NCBI GenBank assembly: GCA_019911965.1
Contig: JAIOJF010000030.1
Location: 1 to 50,166 of the forward strand
Origin: Paracoccaceae bacterium
GTDB taxonomy: Bacteria > Pseudomonadota > Alphaproteobacteria > Rhodobacterales > Rhodobacteraceae
Direction: 5' to 3'
DNA length: 50,166 nucleotides
The notes under the pieces were generated by a model. The model was not told the DNA's origin and made no database searches. It saw only the letters and a list, made by a program, of their open reading frames with translations. Each line of letters starts with the position of its first letter. Position 1 is the stretch's first letter. Below, piece by piece: positions 17,522-25,879 of this stretch. The translations under genes were made by a program, and so were the position numbers.

Positions 17522-18825
17522 GCCCGATTGAAATCGGCCTGATTTCGGTCGCTGCCATTGTCGTGCTGATCTATCTGGGTCTCTATATTCCGATTACGCT
17601 GGGTGTCGTCTCGTTCGTGTCGATCTGGCTGATGCGGGACAATTTCGACCTGGCGATGAACCTGCTGAAGATCGCCGTCAGCGACAGCGTCATGGAATAT
17701 ACCTTCGCCACGGTTCCCCTGTTCACCTTCATGGGGCTGATCGTGTCCAAGGCCGGTTTGGGGGCCGATGTCTACGAGGTGATGAGTACCGGGTTTCGCC
17801 GCGTGAAAGGCGGTATCGGCATGGCCACGGTCGGGGCAAACGCGGTCTTTGCCGCCGTCACAGGATCGTCCATCGCATCGGCCTCGGTGTTTTCCAAGGT
17901 TTCGGTGCCACAGATGCTGAACCTCGATTACAACCCTCGTTTTGCGGTCGGAGTGGTCGCCGGCTCGTCGGTGCTGGGCATGATCATCCCGCCTTCGGCC
18001 ATGCTGATAATCTATTCCTTTGTCGCCGAGCAATCCGTGGGCGACATGTTCCTGGCCGGCGTGGTACCGGGCCTGATGCTGGCCGGCGCCTATATCGTGG
18101 CAATCTTCGTGATGGGGCGGCTGACGCCGGGTTTTGTCGGCGGTCGTCCGGCATCCGAGTTCGAGCCGATGCCCTGGGGCGAGATCGCAACCAAGACGCT
18201 GCCGATACTCGGGCTGATCGTCATCGTCCTGGGCGGCATCTATACCGGCTGGATGACCCCGGTCGAGGCCGGTGCGGCGGGATCGCTGGTCGGCCTGCTG
18301 ATCGCGCTGGTTCGCCGCAAGATCACGCTGCGCGGGTTTTGGGAGGCGCTGCTGGAAACCGGGCATATCACCGCGGCAATCCTGTTCCTGATCACGGCGG
18401 CCTCGATCTACAGCCGGATGCTGGGACTTGCCGGATTGCCAAACCAGTTGGGCGACATACTGGCGACCAGCCAGGCCAGTTTCTTCATGGTGATGTTGCT
18501 TTATGTGTTGCTGATGCTGTTTCTAGGCACGTTGCTGGACACCGCATCGATCATCCTGATCGTGGTGCCGCTGTTCCTGCCCCTGATCGAACCGATGGGC
18601 CTGTCGCTGGTCTGGTTCGGCATCGTTACCGTGGTGGGCGCGGAAATCGGCCTTCTGACGCCGCCGCTCGGAATATCCTGCTTTGTCATCAAGGCGACCC
18701 TGAACGACGACCGGATCACGCTGAAAGATGTATTCCTGGGTGCGTTGCCTTTCGCCGCGGTCATGCTGGTCATTCTGATCCTGCTGATCCGCTTTCCGAT
18801 CCTCAGCCTTGCCATCCTGAACTGA
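17518..18825 (+). CDS. TRAP transporter large permease (DctM)
   Basis: This 435-residue protein has about 12 membrane segments with the DctM landmarks VTGSSIASASVFSKVSVPQM, GSSVLGMIIPPSAMLIIYS, GTLLDTASIILIVVPLFLP and LTPPLGISCFVIK. The ATG at 17518 overlaps the DctQ stop by four bases; the much longer in-frame extension upstream lies within dctQ and is rejected. The gene ends three bases from the convergent iclR stop, leaving no room for a separate terminator between them. Confidence 0.92.
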   Translation: MSPIEIGLISVAAIVVLIYLGLYIPITLGVVSFVSIWLMRDNFDLAMNLLKIAVSDSVMEYTFATVPLFTFMGLIVSKAGLGADVYEVMSTGFRRVKGGIGMATVGANAVFAAVTGSSIASASVFSKVSVPQMLNLDYNPRFAVGVVAGSSVLGMIIPPSAMLIIYSFVAEQSVGDMFLAGVVPGLMLAGAYIVAIFVMGRLTPGFVGGRPASEFEPMPWGEIATKTLPILGLIVIVLGGIYTGWMTPVEAGAAGSLVGLLIALVRRKITLRGFWEALLETGHITAAILFLITAASIYSRMLGLAGLPNQLGDILATSQASFFMVMLLYVLLMLFLGTLLDTASIILIVVPLFLPLIEPMGLSLVWFGIVTVVGAEIGLLTPPLGISCFVIKATLNDDRITLKDVFLGALPFAAVMLVILILLIRFPILSLAILN

Positions 18826-18827
18826 CG

Positions 18828-19595
18828 TCAGAGCGCGGCCTGAACCCTTTGCAGCGTTCCGCGCAGCGCCTTGACAAGTTTGACTTTTTTGGACGCGAAG
18901 CGGTGCGACGGCACCGGCAGGGAAATCGAATAGATCAGCCCGGTCGGATCCTTGAACGCCATTGCGGCGGCCGAAATTCCGTCGGTATGTTCATCAAGAT
19001 CGTATGCCACGCCGGTTTCGCGGATATTCTCGATCTCGGCAATCACCTGGGACAGCGATTTCTTCCGATCGCCCGACTGGCGCAGTTCGCGCGCGGCGAT
19101 CCTGGCCACCTCTTCTTCGTCCATCTGGGCCAGCGTGGCCTTGCCGGTTGCGGTGGTTGTCATGGGAAATGCCTCGCCGACCGCCGAAACGGTTCTGAGC
19201 CGCTGCGTGCCGACAACCTGATCCACGAACAATACATGCTGATCGCGGTAGATCGACAGATCGACGGTTTCCCCGGTTTCCTTTGCCAGGTCGGACAGGA
19301 CGGGGCGGATCAGTTCCGCCACATTGATCCGGCCCGCCGCCGCCAGGGCCTGGATTTCCGGCCCCAGCCGCAAACCGCCTTCGGGCGAGGCGGCCATCAC
19401 CAGCCGTTCGGCAAGCAAGGCATTGACGATCCGCTGGACGGTGGATCGCGGCAGCGAGACCTGCTTTGCGATCTGCCCGAGGCTGAGACCTTCGTTGTCG
19501 TTCTTCAGCACGCGCAGGATGTCGGCCGCCCGCTCGATGACCTGCACGCCCTGGGTGCTTTTGCCTTTGATGTCGGTCTCGATTTCCATTTCCAT
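18828..19595 (-). CDS. IclR-family transcriptional regulator (second copy)
   Basis: This 255-residue protein has a winged helix with LSLGQIAKQVSLPRSTVQRI and an effector domain containing AFPMTTTATGKATLAQMDEE and YDLDEHTDGISAAAMAF. Its recognition region is close to that of the first IclR protein at 13.1 kb (PRSTVQRIV and RLGPEI are shared). It diverges from the cupin-led operon starting at 19762, and candidate operator copy C lies between them. It probably controls that operon and, given the shared motif, possibly the 14.7 kb and 12.9 kb promoters too. Confidence 0.9.
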   Translation of the reverse strand: MEMEIETDIKGKSTQGVQVIERAADILRVLKNDNEGLSLGQIAKQVSLPRSTVQRIVNALLAERLVMAASPEGGLRLGPEIQALAAAGRINVAELIRPVLSDLAKETGETVDLSIYRDQHVLFVDQVVGTQRLRTVSAVGEAFPMTTTATGKATLAQMDEEEVARIAARELRQSGDRKKSLSQVIAEIENIRETGVAYDLDEHTDGISAAAMAFKDPTGLIYSISLPVPSHRFASKKVKLVKALRGTLQRVQAAL

Positions 19596-19690
19596 TTCTC
19601 ACGCGCCTTCAATCGAAACGTCCGGGTAGAAAGCATGAACCGGCAGGCAACATAAAGCCCTAATTGATTTCGGAACAGCGCCAGATTCAT

Positions 19691-19710
19691 CATTGACCGC
19701 ATTATGGTAC
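19691..19710 (-). promoter_or_regulatory. Candidate IclR operator, copy C
   Basis: On the minus strand the sequence reads GTACCATAATGCGGTCAATG, 18 of 20 bases identical to copy B. It is 52 bases upstream of the cupin ATG and about 95 upstream of the second iclR gene, so it could serve both divergent promoters. Confidence 0.55.
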
Positions 19711-19761
19711 AAGTGTATTAATATGTGATGCAAGCTTTGGTTCTATTCTGGGGGCAGACAC

Positions 19762-20106
19762 ATGCAAATCAAGCGGTTTTCCGACGCAAAGCCTTACGAG
19801 GCGCCTAATCATTTCGATTGCAGGTCGCTGCGGCTTGCCGGGTTTGAAGATGGCGGGCCCGAAAACTTCTGGGTGGGATGTTCGCATTTCCTGCCCGGTG
19901 GCGGTGCCGGCCCGGACTCTTCGCCGATGGAGAAGGTCTATGTGATCCTGAGCGGTGAATTGACCATCCGCGTTGGCGGCGTCGAACAAAAGGCCGGCCC
20001 GATGGACAGCGTCACGATCCCGGGCGGGGAAGTGCGCGAAATCGTGAACCAGGGCAACGATATCGTCACCATGATCGTGGCGATGCCCTATCCCGCAAAA
20101 CCCTGA
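19762..20106 (+). CDS. Small single-domain cupin protein
   Basis: This 114-residue protein forms a single cupin barrel, with EKVYVILSGELTIRVGG as strand motif one and SVTIPGGEVREIVNQGN as motif two. The usual metal-binding His residues of cupin motif one are mostly absent (PDSSPMEKVY), so it may not bind metal conventionally. It begins an operon with SDR, aldolase and dehydrogenase genes. It could be a sugar-acid isomerase, a lyase-like accessory protein or a ligand-binding protein; function is not assigned. Confidence 0.7.
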   Translation: MQIKRFSDAKPYEAPNHFDCRSLRLAGFEDGGPENFWVGCSHFLPGGGAGPDSSPMEKVYVILSGELTIRVGGVEQKAGPMDSVTIPGGEVREIVNQGNDIVTMIVAMPYPAKP

Positions 20107-20121
20107 ACCAAGGACAGTCCG

Positions 20122-20916
20122 ATGAGCTTTTTCAATGATCCCAATTCCCTGTTCGACCTGAAGGGCAAAGTTGCCCTGATCGCAGGCGCGTCCGGCGCGT
20201 TCGGCAATGTGGCCGCGCAGACATTGGCCGGGGCAGGATGCAAGGTTGTGCTGGCAGCGGGCAACAAGGACGCCCTCGCCGAGATCGGCGCGAAATGCGA
20301 AGCACTCGGTGCCGAGGTGACGCTGATCAATGATCGCCCGACCACCGAGGCATCCTGCGAAGCGATGGCTCAGGCTGCGGTCGATACCTACGGCGCGCTC
20401 GATATTCTGGTGGTTGCCTCCGGTATCAACCGGGTCGCCAAGATCGAAGCGATGGCACCCGAAACCTTTCTTGAAGTGATGGACGCCAATGTCACGCAAT
20501 CCTGGCTGCTGTCGCGCGCTGCAACCAAGCACATGCGTGCGCAGGGATCGGGCAAGATCGTGCTGGTCTCCTCGGCCCGGGGCCTTCTGGGCCATCCGGC
20601 GGGGTACACGGCCTATTGCGCCTCGAAATCCGGCATCGACGGCGTGGTCAAGGCGCTGGGTTGCGAACTGGGCCCGGACGGTATCACCGTCAACGCCATC
20701 GCACCGACGGTGTTCCGCTCGCCGCTGACGGCATGGATGTTTGCCGATACCGACGAGGCGAAAAAGGTGCGCGAAGGCTTCTATGCCCGCCTGCCCAAGG
20801 GTCGTCTCGGCGAGCCTGAGGATCTGGCAGGGCCGCTGTTGTTCCTGACATCGAAGGCCTCGGATTTCTACACCGGCCATATCCTTTATGCCGATGGCGG
20901 CTACACCGCCGGCTAG
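20122..20916 (+). CDS. Short-chain dehydrogenase/reductase
   Basis: This 264-residue classical SDR has an ASGAFGNVAAQTL cofactor loop, VASGINRV, a catalytic Ser in LVSSARGL, and YTAYCASKSG carrying the YxxxK pair. The C-terminus DFYTGHILYADGGYTAG is typical. It starts 15 bases after the cupin gene. Relatives act on gluconate- or 3-oxo-type sugar acids and alcohols. With the adjacent HpcH/HpaI aldolase, oxidation of a sugar-acid-like or hydroxy-acid substrate is plausible. Confidence 0.85.
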   Translation: MSFFNDPNSLFDLKGKVALIAGASGAFGNVAAQTLAGAGCKVVLAAGNKDALAEIGAKCEALGAEVTLINDRPTTEASCEAMAQAAVDTYGALDILVVASGINRVAKIEAMAPETFLEVMDANVTQSWLLSRAATKHMRAQGSGKIVLVSSARGLLGHPAGYTAYCASKSGIDGVVKALGCELGPDGITVNAIAPTVFRSPLTAWMFADTDEAKKVREGFYARLPKGRLGEPEDLAGPLLFLTSKASDFYTGHILYADGGYTAG

Positions 20917-20948
20917 TACCAGCGCATGGAACACGGGCGAATTGCACG

Positions 20949-21734
20949 ATGACGAACGAATTTCACAATCCGGTCAGGCAAAAGCTGAAGGATGGTCAAA
21001 AGACCGCCGGAGCGTTCCTGCAGATCCCGCATTCCATCCCGGCCGAGATTTTTTCGATGGCCGGATTCGACTGGCTGATCGTCGACATGGAACATGCGCC
21101 CGGCGATTATGGCGACCTGTTGCACCAGTTGCAGGCGATCAGCGGGTCGGGAACGGTGCCGTTCGTGCGCCCGCCCTGGAACGATGACGTGGCGATCAAG
21201 AAAATCCTCGATGCCGGGGCGCAGGGCGTGCTTGTGCCTTACGTGAATACCGGTGCCGAGGCGAGATCCGCGGTTGCGGCATGCCGCTATCCGCCGCTGG
21301 GTGTGCGGGGCGTTTCCGGCAGCAACCGGGCCGCGCGGTACGGCAACAACGTGAAGAACTACCTGGACGTTGCCAACCGCGAAATCATCGTCATCACCGC
21401 CATCGAAACCCGCGAGGCGATCGACAATCTGGATGACATTCTGGCGGTGGACGGGCTGGACGGAATATTCATCGGCCCGATGGATCTGGCGACCAATCTT
21501 GGCCATATCGGCAATCCGGGCCATCCCGATGTGCTGGCGGCTTTTGCAGAAATCGAGGCCAAGGTGCTGGTAACGGACAAGTTCCTGGGCACCCTGACAA
21601 CCACATGGGAACGCACGCAGGAATGTTTTGCCAAGGGCTATCAGTGGTTGATCGTGATGCAGGACGGCTCGGCGCTGGTCAGGGCGGCCAATGAAATGGC
21701 TGCCCGGATCCGCCGCGAATACGGAGAAGGTTAA
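20949..21734 (+). CDS. HpcH/HpaI-family aldolase (2-dehydro-3-deoxyglucarate-aldolase-like)
   Basis: This 261-residue metal-dependent class II aldolase has FDWLIVDMEHAPGDY, the basic PFVRPPWNDDVAIKKILDAG segment with the catalytic Arg region, the metal-ligand ITAIETREAIDN, and GIFIGPMDLATNLGH. Family members split 2-keto-3-deoxy or 4-hydroxy-2-oxo acids into pyruvate and an aldehyde. It overlaps the LVIVD-protein start (ATGG/TAATGG junction at 21734). It likely supplies the C-C cleavage step of the operon. Confidence 0.88.
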   Translation: MTNEFHNPVRQKLKDGQKTAGAFLQIPHSIPAEIFSMAGFDWLIVDMEHAPGDYGDLLHQLQAISGSGTVPFVRPPWNDDVAIKKILDAGAQGVLVPYVNTGAEARSAVAACRYPPLGVRGVSGSNRAARYGNNVKNYLDVANREIIVITAIETREAIDNLDDILAVDGLDGIFIGPMDLATNLGHIGNPGHPDVLAAFAEIEAKVLVTDKFLGTLTTTWERTQECFAKGYQWLIVMQDGSALVRAANEMAARIRREYGEG

Positions 21735-22993
21735 TGGCACATCGTGATCTCCTGAAACCCGATTACGCCCGCAACATGCGCATCCTGGGTCACAGCGATC
21801 AGGGCGGGCGCGGCGACGGCGTACAGGTGATGGTGACCGGCGGACATGCCTATGTCGGGCATCTGTTTTCGCAGGGCTGGTCGGTGATCGATGTGCGCGA
21901 TCCGCGCAATCCGGCATTCGTCAAGCACTACCCGATGCCCGGTTCGACCTGGAGCCAGCATCTGCAGACCCACGGCGATCTGCTGCTGGTCGTGAACATG
22001 AAGAACGTGATGGCCGACGAAGGCGTCAAGGGCGGCAATTACTACGAAGGCTCGATCGGCGACAAGATCGACACCACCGGCAGCGACCAGAGCTATTGCG
22101 CAGGCATGCGGGTCTATGACATTTCCGACCGGGCCAACCCGGTCGAGATCGGCTTCATGCCGCTGGAGGGCCTGGGCCTTCATCGCATCTGGTATGATGG
22201 CGGGCGCTGGGCCTATGTCTCGGCGCTGCCGCCGGGATTCACCGACGACATCTTCATCATCATCGACATGGCGGACCCGACCAACCCGAAACCGGTCAGC
22301 AAGCTCTGGCTGCCGGGCATGAATGCCGCCGCCGGCGAAAAACCCGGCTGGGACCCGAAATACCGCTATGCGCTGCATCATGCGATCGTCAAGGGCGATC
22401 TGGCCTGCGGTGCCTGGCGCGACGGTGGCCTGACGACGATGGATGTCAGCGACCGGTACAATCCGAAAATCCTCAGCCACGTGAATTTCTGCCCGCCTTT
22501 CGCAGGCGGCAGCCACAACGCGCTCGCCTTGCCCGACCGCAACCTGCTGGTTCTGGTGGAAGAGGCCACGGGCAACGACATGGCAGACGGTATCAAGCGC
22601 AACTGGATCTTCGACATCACCGATCCGTCCAGGCCGATCAGCATCTCGACGCTACCGATCCCGGATGATGCGGACTACGCCACCAAGGGCGGTCAGTTCG
22701 GCCCGCACAATATCCACGAAAACCGGCCCGAAAGCTTCCAAAGCTCGGACATGATATTCGTGACCTACCAGAATGCGGGCCTCAGGGTCTATGACATCCG
22801 CGACCCCTTCCGCCCGAAGGAAATCGCCGCGCTGGTACCGCCAGCCCCGGAAAAGATCTTCGATGTCCGACCAGACATGCCGAAGATCGTCGATACCACC
22901 GATGTATTCGTGGCCGAGGACGGGCTGATCTACATCACGGATTTCAACGCCGGGCTTTACATCCTCGAAATGGACAAGGGCTTGCTGGATTAG
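21734..22993 (+). CDS. LVIVD-repeat beta-propeller protein
   Basis: This 419-residue protein has about six repeats of the form VyDisDpxnP: WSVIDVRDPRNP, MRVYDISDRANP, FIIIDMADPTNP, LTTMDVSDRYNP, NWIFDITDPSRP and LRVYDIRDPFRP. This is the LVIVD pattern of a six- or seven-bladed propeller. No signal peptide is seen, so it appears cytoplasmic. It is embedded between aldolase and hydroxyacid-dehydrogenase genes with no gap. Several conserved His residues (LGLHRIWYD, YALHHAIVKGD, GSHNALALP, FGPHNIHENRP) face the repeats and hint at a metal site or enzyme activity, for example a lactonase-like role. That idea is inference. Confidence 0.8.
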   Translation: MAHRDLLKPDYARNMRILGHSDQGGRGDGVQVMVTGGHAYVGHLFSQGWSVIDVRDPRNPAFVKHYPMPGSTWSQHLQTHGDLLLVVNMKNVMADEGVKGGNYYEGSIGDKIDTTGSDQSYCAGMRVYDISDRANPVEIGFMPLEGLGLHRIWYDGGRWAYVSALPPGFTDDIFIIIDMADPTNPKPVSKLWLPGMNAAAGEKPGWDPKYRYALHHAIVKGDLACGAWRDGGLTTMDVSDRYNPKILSHVNFCPPFAGGSHNALALPDRNLLVLVEEATGNDMADGIKRNWIFDITDPSRPISISTLPIPDDADYATKGGQFGPHNIHENRPESFQSSDMIFVTYQNAGLRVYDIRDPFRPKEIAALVPPAPEKIFDVRPDMPKIVDTTDVFVAEDGLIYITDFNAGLYILEMDKGLLD

Positions 22994-23003
22994 GGAACTG
23001 GCG

Positions 23004-23981
23004 ATGAAAAAGGTAACCGTCATCGGCAAGCTGCATCAGGCCGGGCTGGATATTCTTTATGGTCACGGCGGGCTGGACATCACCGTGTTCGCCGATCCCG
23101 CCATATTGCCGACCGCCGCCAGCATCTCCGGGGCGGATGCCCTTCTGGTGCGGACCGGCAATCTGACCGAGGACGATATCAGGGAGGCGCATAATCTCTG
23201 CGTGGTGTCGCGCCACGGTGTGGGTTGTGACAATCTGCCGGTCGATGCGCTGTCGGCGCGCGGCATTCCTGTGACCATCGTCGGCCCGGTCAACGCGATC
23301 TCGGTGGCCGAACAGACGCTGGCCATGATGCTGACGCTGACCAAGCGCATCGGCGAATACGACCAGGCGGTCCGCAACGGCAGATGGGAAATCCGCAATT
23401 CCCTCAGAACCGCCGAACTTGCCGGCAAGACGCTGCTGCTGCTGGGGCTGGGGCGTATCGGCAGCGAGGTTGCCAAGCGCGCGGCGGCGTTCGACATGAA
23501 CATACTGGTCTTCGATCCCTACCTGTCAGCCGATGCGGTTGCCGCCGCCGGCGCCAGCAAGATCGAGAACTGGAAAGACGTGCTGGGGTCCATCGACATC
23601 CTCAGCATCCATTTGCCCCTGAGCGAGGCCACGAGGAACATCATTGATGCGCCGGTTCTGGCGGCAATAAAACCGCAAGCCATCGTGCTGAACGCGGCGC
23701 GTGGCGGGCTGATCGACGAGGCCGCGCTTTTTCACGAGCTGAGCGGCAGAATGGCCGCAGGCGGTGCCGGGCTGGACACGTTCGAGGTGGAACCACCCGC
23801 TGCCGACAACCCGCTGTTTGGCCTGCCGAACGTGGTTCTCAGCCCCCACAGCGCCGCCATGACCGAGGAATCGGCCCGCAAGATGGGCGAGGTTTCGGCC
23901 CGCAATGTCATCGCCGGACTGGACGGCAATCTCGATCCGTCGCTGATCTTCAATCGCCGGGCACTCGAAAACAGGGGCTGA
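23004..23981 (+). CDS. D-2-hydroxyacid dehydrogenase (phosphoglycerate-dehydrogenase-like)
   Basis: This 325-residue NAD(P)-dependent dehydrogenase has the Rossmann loop LLLGLGRIGSEVAKRA and the full catalytic set: Arg in NAARGGLIDE, Glu in DTFEVEPP and His in LSPHSAAMTEE. It is 10 bases downstream of the LVIVD gene. Such enzymes reduce 2-keto acids or oxidise D-2-hydroxy acids (hydroxypyruvate, glyoxylate). In this operon it could process a 2-oxo acid released by the aldolase. Confidence 0.88.
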   Translation: MKKVTVIGKLHQAGLDILYGHGGLDITVFADPAILPTAASISGADALLVRTGNLTEDDIREAHNLCVVSRHGVGCDNLPVDALSARGIPVTIVGPVNAISVAEQTLAMMLTLTKRIGEYDQAVRNGRWEIRNSLRTAELAGKTLLLLGLGRIGSEVAKRAAAFDMNILVFDPYLSADAVAAAGASKIENWKDVLGSIDILSIHLPLSEATRNIIDAPVLAAIKPQAIVLNAARGGLIDEAALFHELSGRMAAGGAGLDTFEVEPPAADNPLFGLPNVVLSPHSAAMTEESARKMGEVSARNVIAGLDGNLDPSLIFNRRALENRG

Positions 23982-23982
23982 C

Positions 23983-24696
23983 ATGAAACCTGACATTCCA
24001 ACCGAGTTTTACGTCGCCTTTCTGGACCGAACCTTCCAAATCCACTGGAACCTGCACGCGGCTTTGATGTTCACCTGCTGGTTCGTGCTGGTGCCGTTCG
24101 GTGTCATCTCGATCCGCTATTTCAAGACCCGCCCAAAACCCTGGGGCCTGCCGCGCGGGGTCGGCAAGTTCGATCCGCTGTTCATCTGGTGGGGCATGCA
24201 TATCTGGACGCTCTATACCGCGATCACATTGTCGCTCGGCGGCCTGGCGATCGCGCTGATCGTCAGTGGCGGATTCAGCGGCTCGATGCATGCCTGGTTC
24301 GGCGCGCTTACGGTGTTTTTCGGCACGATGCAGATCGTCATTGCCTGGCAGCGCGGAACCCACGGCGGGCATAATCACCTCAGCACAGACCCGGATGATC
24401 CTTCCACCTGGCGCGGCGATCATTTCGACATGACGACCAGACGGCGCTGGTTTGAAGCCTATCACAAGCCCGGCGGATATTTTGCCCTGTTCCTGGCAAC
24501 CGGCGCGGTGACGACCGGTCTCATGCAATTCTGGATGCCGCTGATTGCCATCTTGTTGCCGATCATGTTCGTGGCGATCTTTGCGCTGGTCGTCGTTCTG
24601 GAGGGCACCCGACAGCGCCATGACACCTATGAGGCGGTCTTTGGCAATCACCCCGATCACCCCGGCAACAAGAACAAGCTTTCGACGGGCGAGTGA
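23983..24696 (+). CDS. Cytochrome b561-like membrane protein
   Basis: This 237-residue protein has about five membrane helices with histidines at H25, H73, H103 and H161 in the segments NLHAALMF, WGMHIWTLY, SMHAWFGAL and AYHKPGGYFALF. That is the spacing expected for the two haem b groups of cytochrome b561-type transmembrane ferric or ascorbate reductases. It starts one base after the dehydrogenase stop and ends the operon. It may pass electrons across the membrane for a pathway enzyme. The partner is unknown, and its coupling to a catabolic aldolase operon is unusual. Confidence 0.75.
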   Translation: MKPDIPTEFYVAFLDRTFQIHWNLHAALMFTCWFVLVPFGVISIRYFKTRPKPWGLPRGVGKFDPLFIWWGMHIWTLYTAITLSLGGLAIALIVSGGFSGSMHAWFGALTVFFGTMQIVIAWQRGTHGGHNHLSTDPDDPSTWRGDHFDMTTRRRWFEAYHKPGGYFALFLATGAVTTGLMQFWMPLIAILLPIMFVAIFALVVVLEGTRQRHDTYEAVFGNHPDHPGNKNKLSTGE

Positions 24697-24845
24697 TCTA
24701 GCTGAATCTGCCGAACCAAACCCTGATTGATTTACCTTCAGGTGCCGTCAGACCAATGATTGATCAAGGCAACGCGGAATGATTGTGCGAATTGAGATCG
24801 ACGCTATGATAGGTCAGACGAGAACAAGGCACAGGCAGGCCAGTC

Positions 24846-25766
24846 ATGCGGTTTCAGAAACTCGATCTTAACCTCCTGGTTACGCTTGACCGCCTGCTGA
24901 CCGAAAGAAGCATTTCACGGGCAGCCGAAAAACTGTATCTCAGTCAGTCGGCAACCAGCAGTGCGCTGGCGCGGCTGCGTGAATATTTTCAGGATGAACT
25001 TCTGGTCAGGGTCGGTCGCACCATGGTGCCAACCCCCCGGGCGCTTGAACTGTCGCAATCGGTGCGCGAGGTCCTGTTGCAGATCGAAGGCAGGGTAATC
25101 AAACGCCCTGAATTCGACCCCGCCCGGGAAAGCCGCGAAATCAGGATGATCGCATCAGATTATTCCCTGATCGCCGGCCTCGCCGCGGCCCTGATCGATA
25201 TCCGCGCCGAAGCCCCAAAGTTGCGCTTCGTATTCTCGCCGCAGCAATTGAACCCAAGGGAGGACCTGGAACGTGGCGAGGCCGATTTCCTGATTATCCC
25301 GGAAATGTACCTGTCGCCGCTGCATCCATCCCAGAAACTGTTCTCGGATGATTATTGTGTCGTCAGTTGGGATCAGAATACCTGCGATTATTCGACCATG
25401 AATGTGGGCGAATTCATGCACCAGAACCATGTCGCGGTGCAGTTTCCCAATTCAAAGCCCACATATGAATCCTGGGTAATCGAACGCTATGGCTCGGATC
25501 GCAATGTCGAGGTCACCGTCGGTTCCTTCGCGGCCGTGCCCTATCTTCTGATCGGCACCGATCGAATTTCCCTGATGCACCGCCGGCTTGCTGTCGAGCT
25601 TGGCAAGACCTTGCCGTTAAAGATATGCGAACCACCCATAGATATCCCGCGCATTGATGAATTCATTCAATGGCATATCTATAATGACGGCGATGAATGC
25701 CTGGCATGGGTGCGCAACAAGCTGGCGGCGTTCTTTCAGGACGAGACCGCAAGCGAAACCGACTGA
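24846..25766 (+). CDS. LysR-family transcriptional regulator (NodD/NahR-like group)
   Basis: This 306-residue regulator begins MRFQKLDLNLLVTLDRLLTE and continues with the helix-turn-helix SISRAAEKLYLSQSATSSAL. The effector domain has LRFVFSPQQLNPREDLERGEADF. The opening and helix-turn-helix resemble the NodD/NahR group, which often responds to aromatic inducers. It lies just upstream of, and in line with, the 25880 gene. The second LysR protein (35754-36677) is a close relative in the DNA-binding domain. Confidence 0.9.
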   Translation: MRFQKLDLNLLVTLDRLLTERSISRAAEKLYLSQSATSSALARLREYFQDELLVRVGRTMVPTPRALELSQSVREVLLQIEGRVIKRPEFDPARESREIRMIASDYSLIAGLAAALIDIRAEAPKLRFVFSPQQLNPREDLERGEADFLIIPEMYLSPLHPSQKLFSDDYCVVSWDQNTCDYSTMNVGEFMHQNHVAVQFPNSKPTYESWVIERYGSDRNVEVTVGSFAAVPYLLIGTDRISLMHRRLAVELGKTLPLKICEPPIDIPRIDEFIQWHIYNDGDECLAWVRNKLAAFFQDETASETD

Positions 25767-25812
25767 CTATTCGTCAGTCAAATCCGGCATATCATCTCTA
25801 TCAATTTGTCCG
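25767..25812 (+). promoter_or_regulatory. Candidate LysR-box region shared with the 29.5 kb promoter, copy 1
   Basis: Aligned without gaps to 29502-29547, this stretch matches at 32 of 46 positions. The conserved blocks are CTATTC, CAGTCAAAT, TATCA, CTAT and ATTTGT. It begins directly after the lysR stop and ends 68 bases before the 25880 start. The length and block spacing suit a LysR footprint. Confidence 0.55.
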
Positions 25813-25879
25813 TTTGTCACCCGGATTGTAGGCTGGAATTGCCCGGCTCTAGTGCCCGATAAACACCAACGGATATTGC

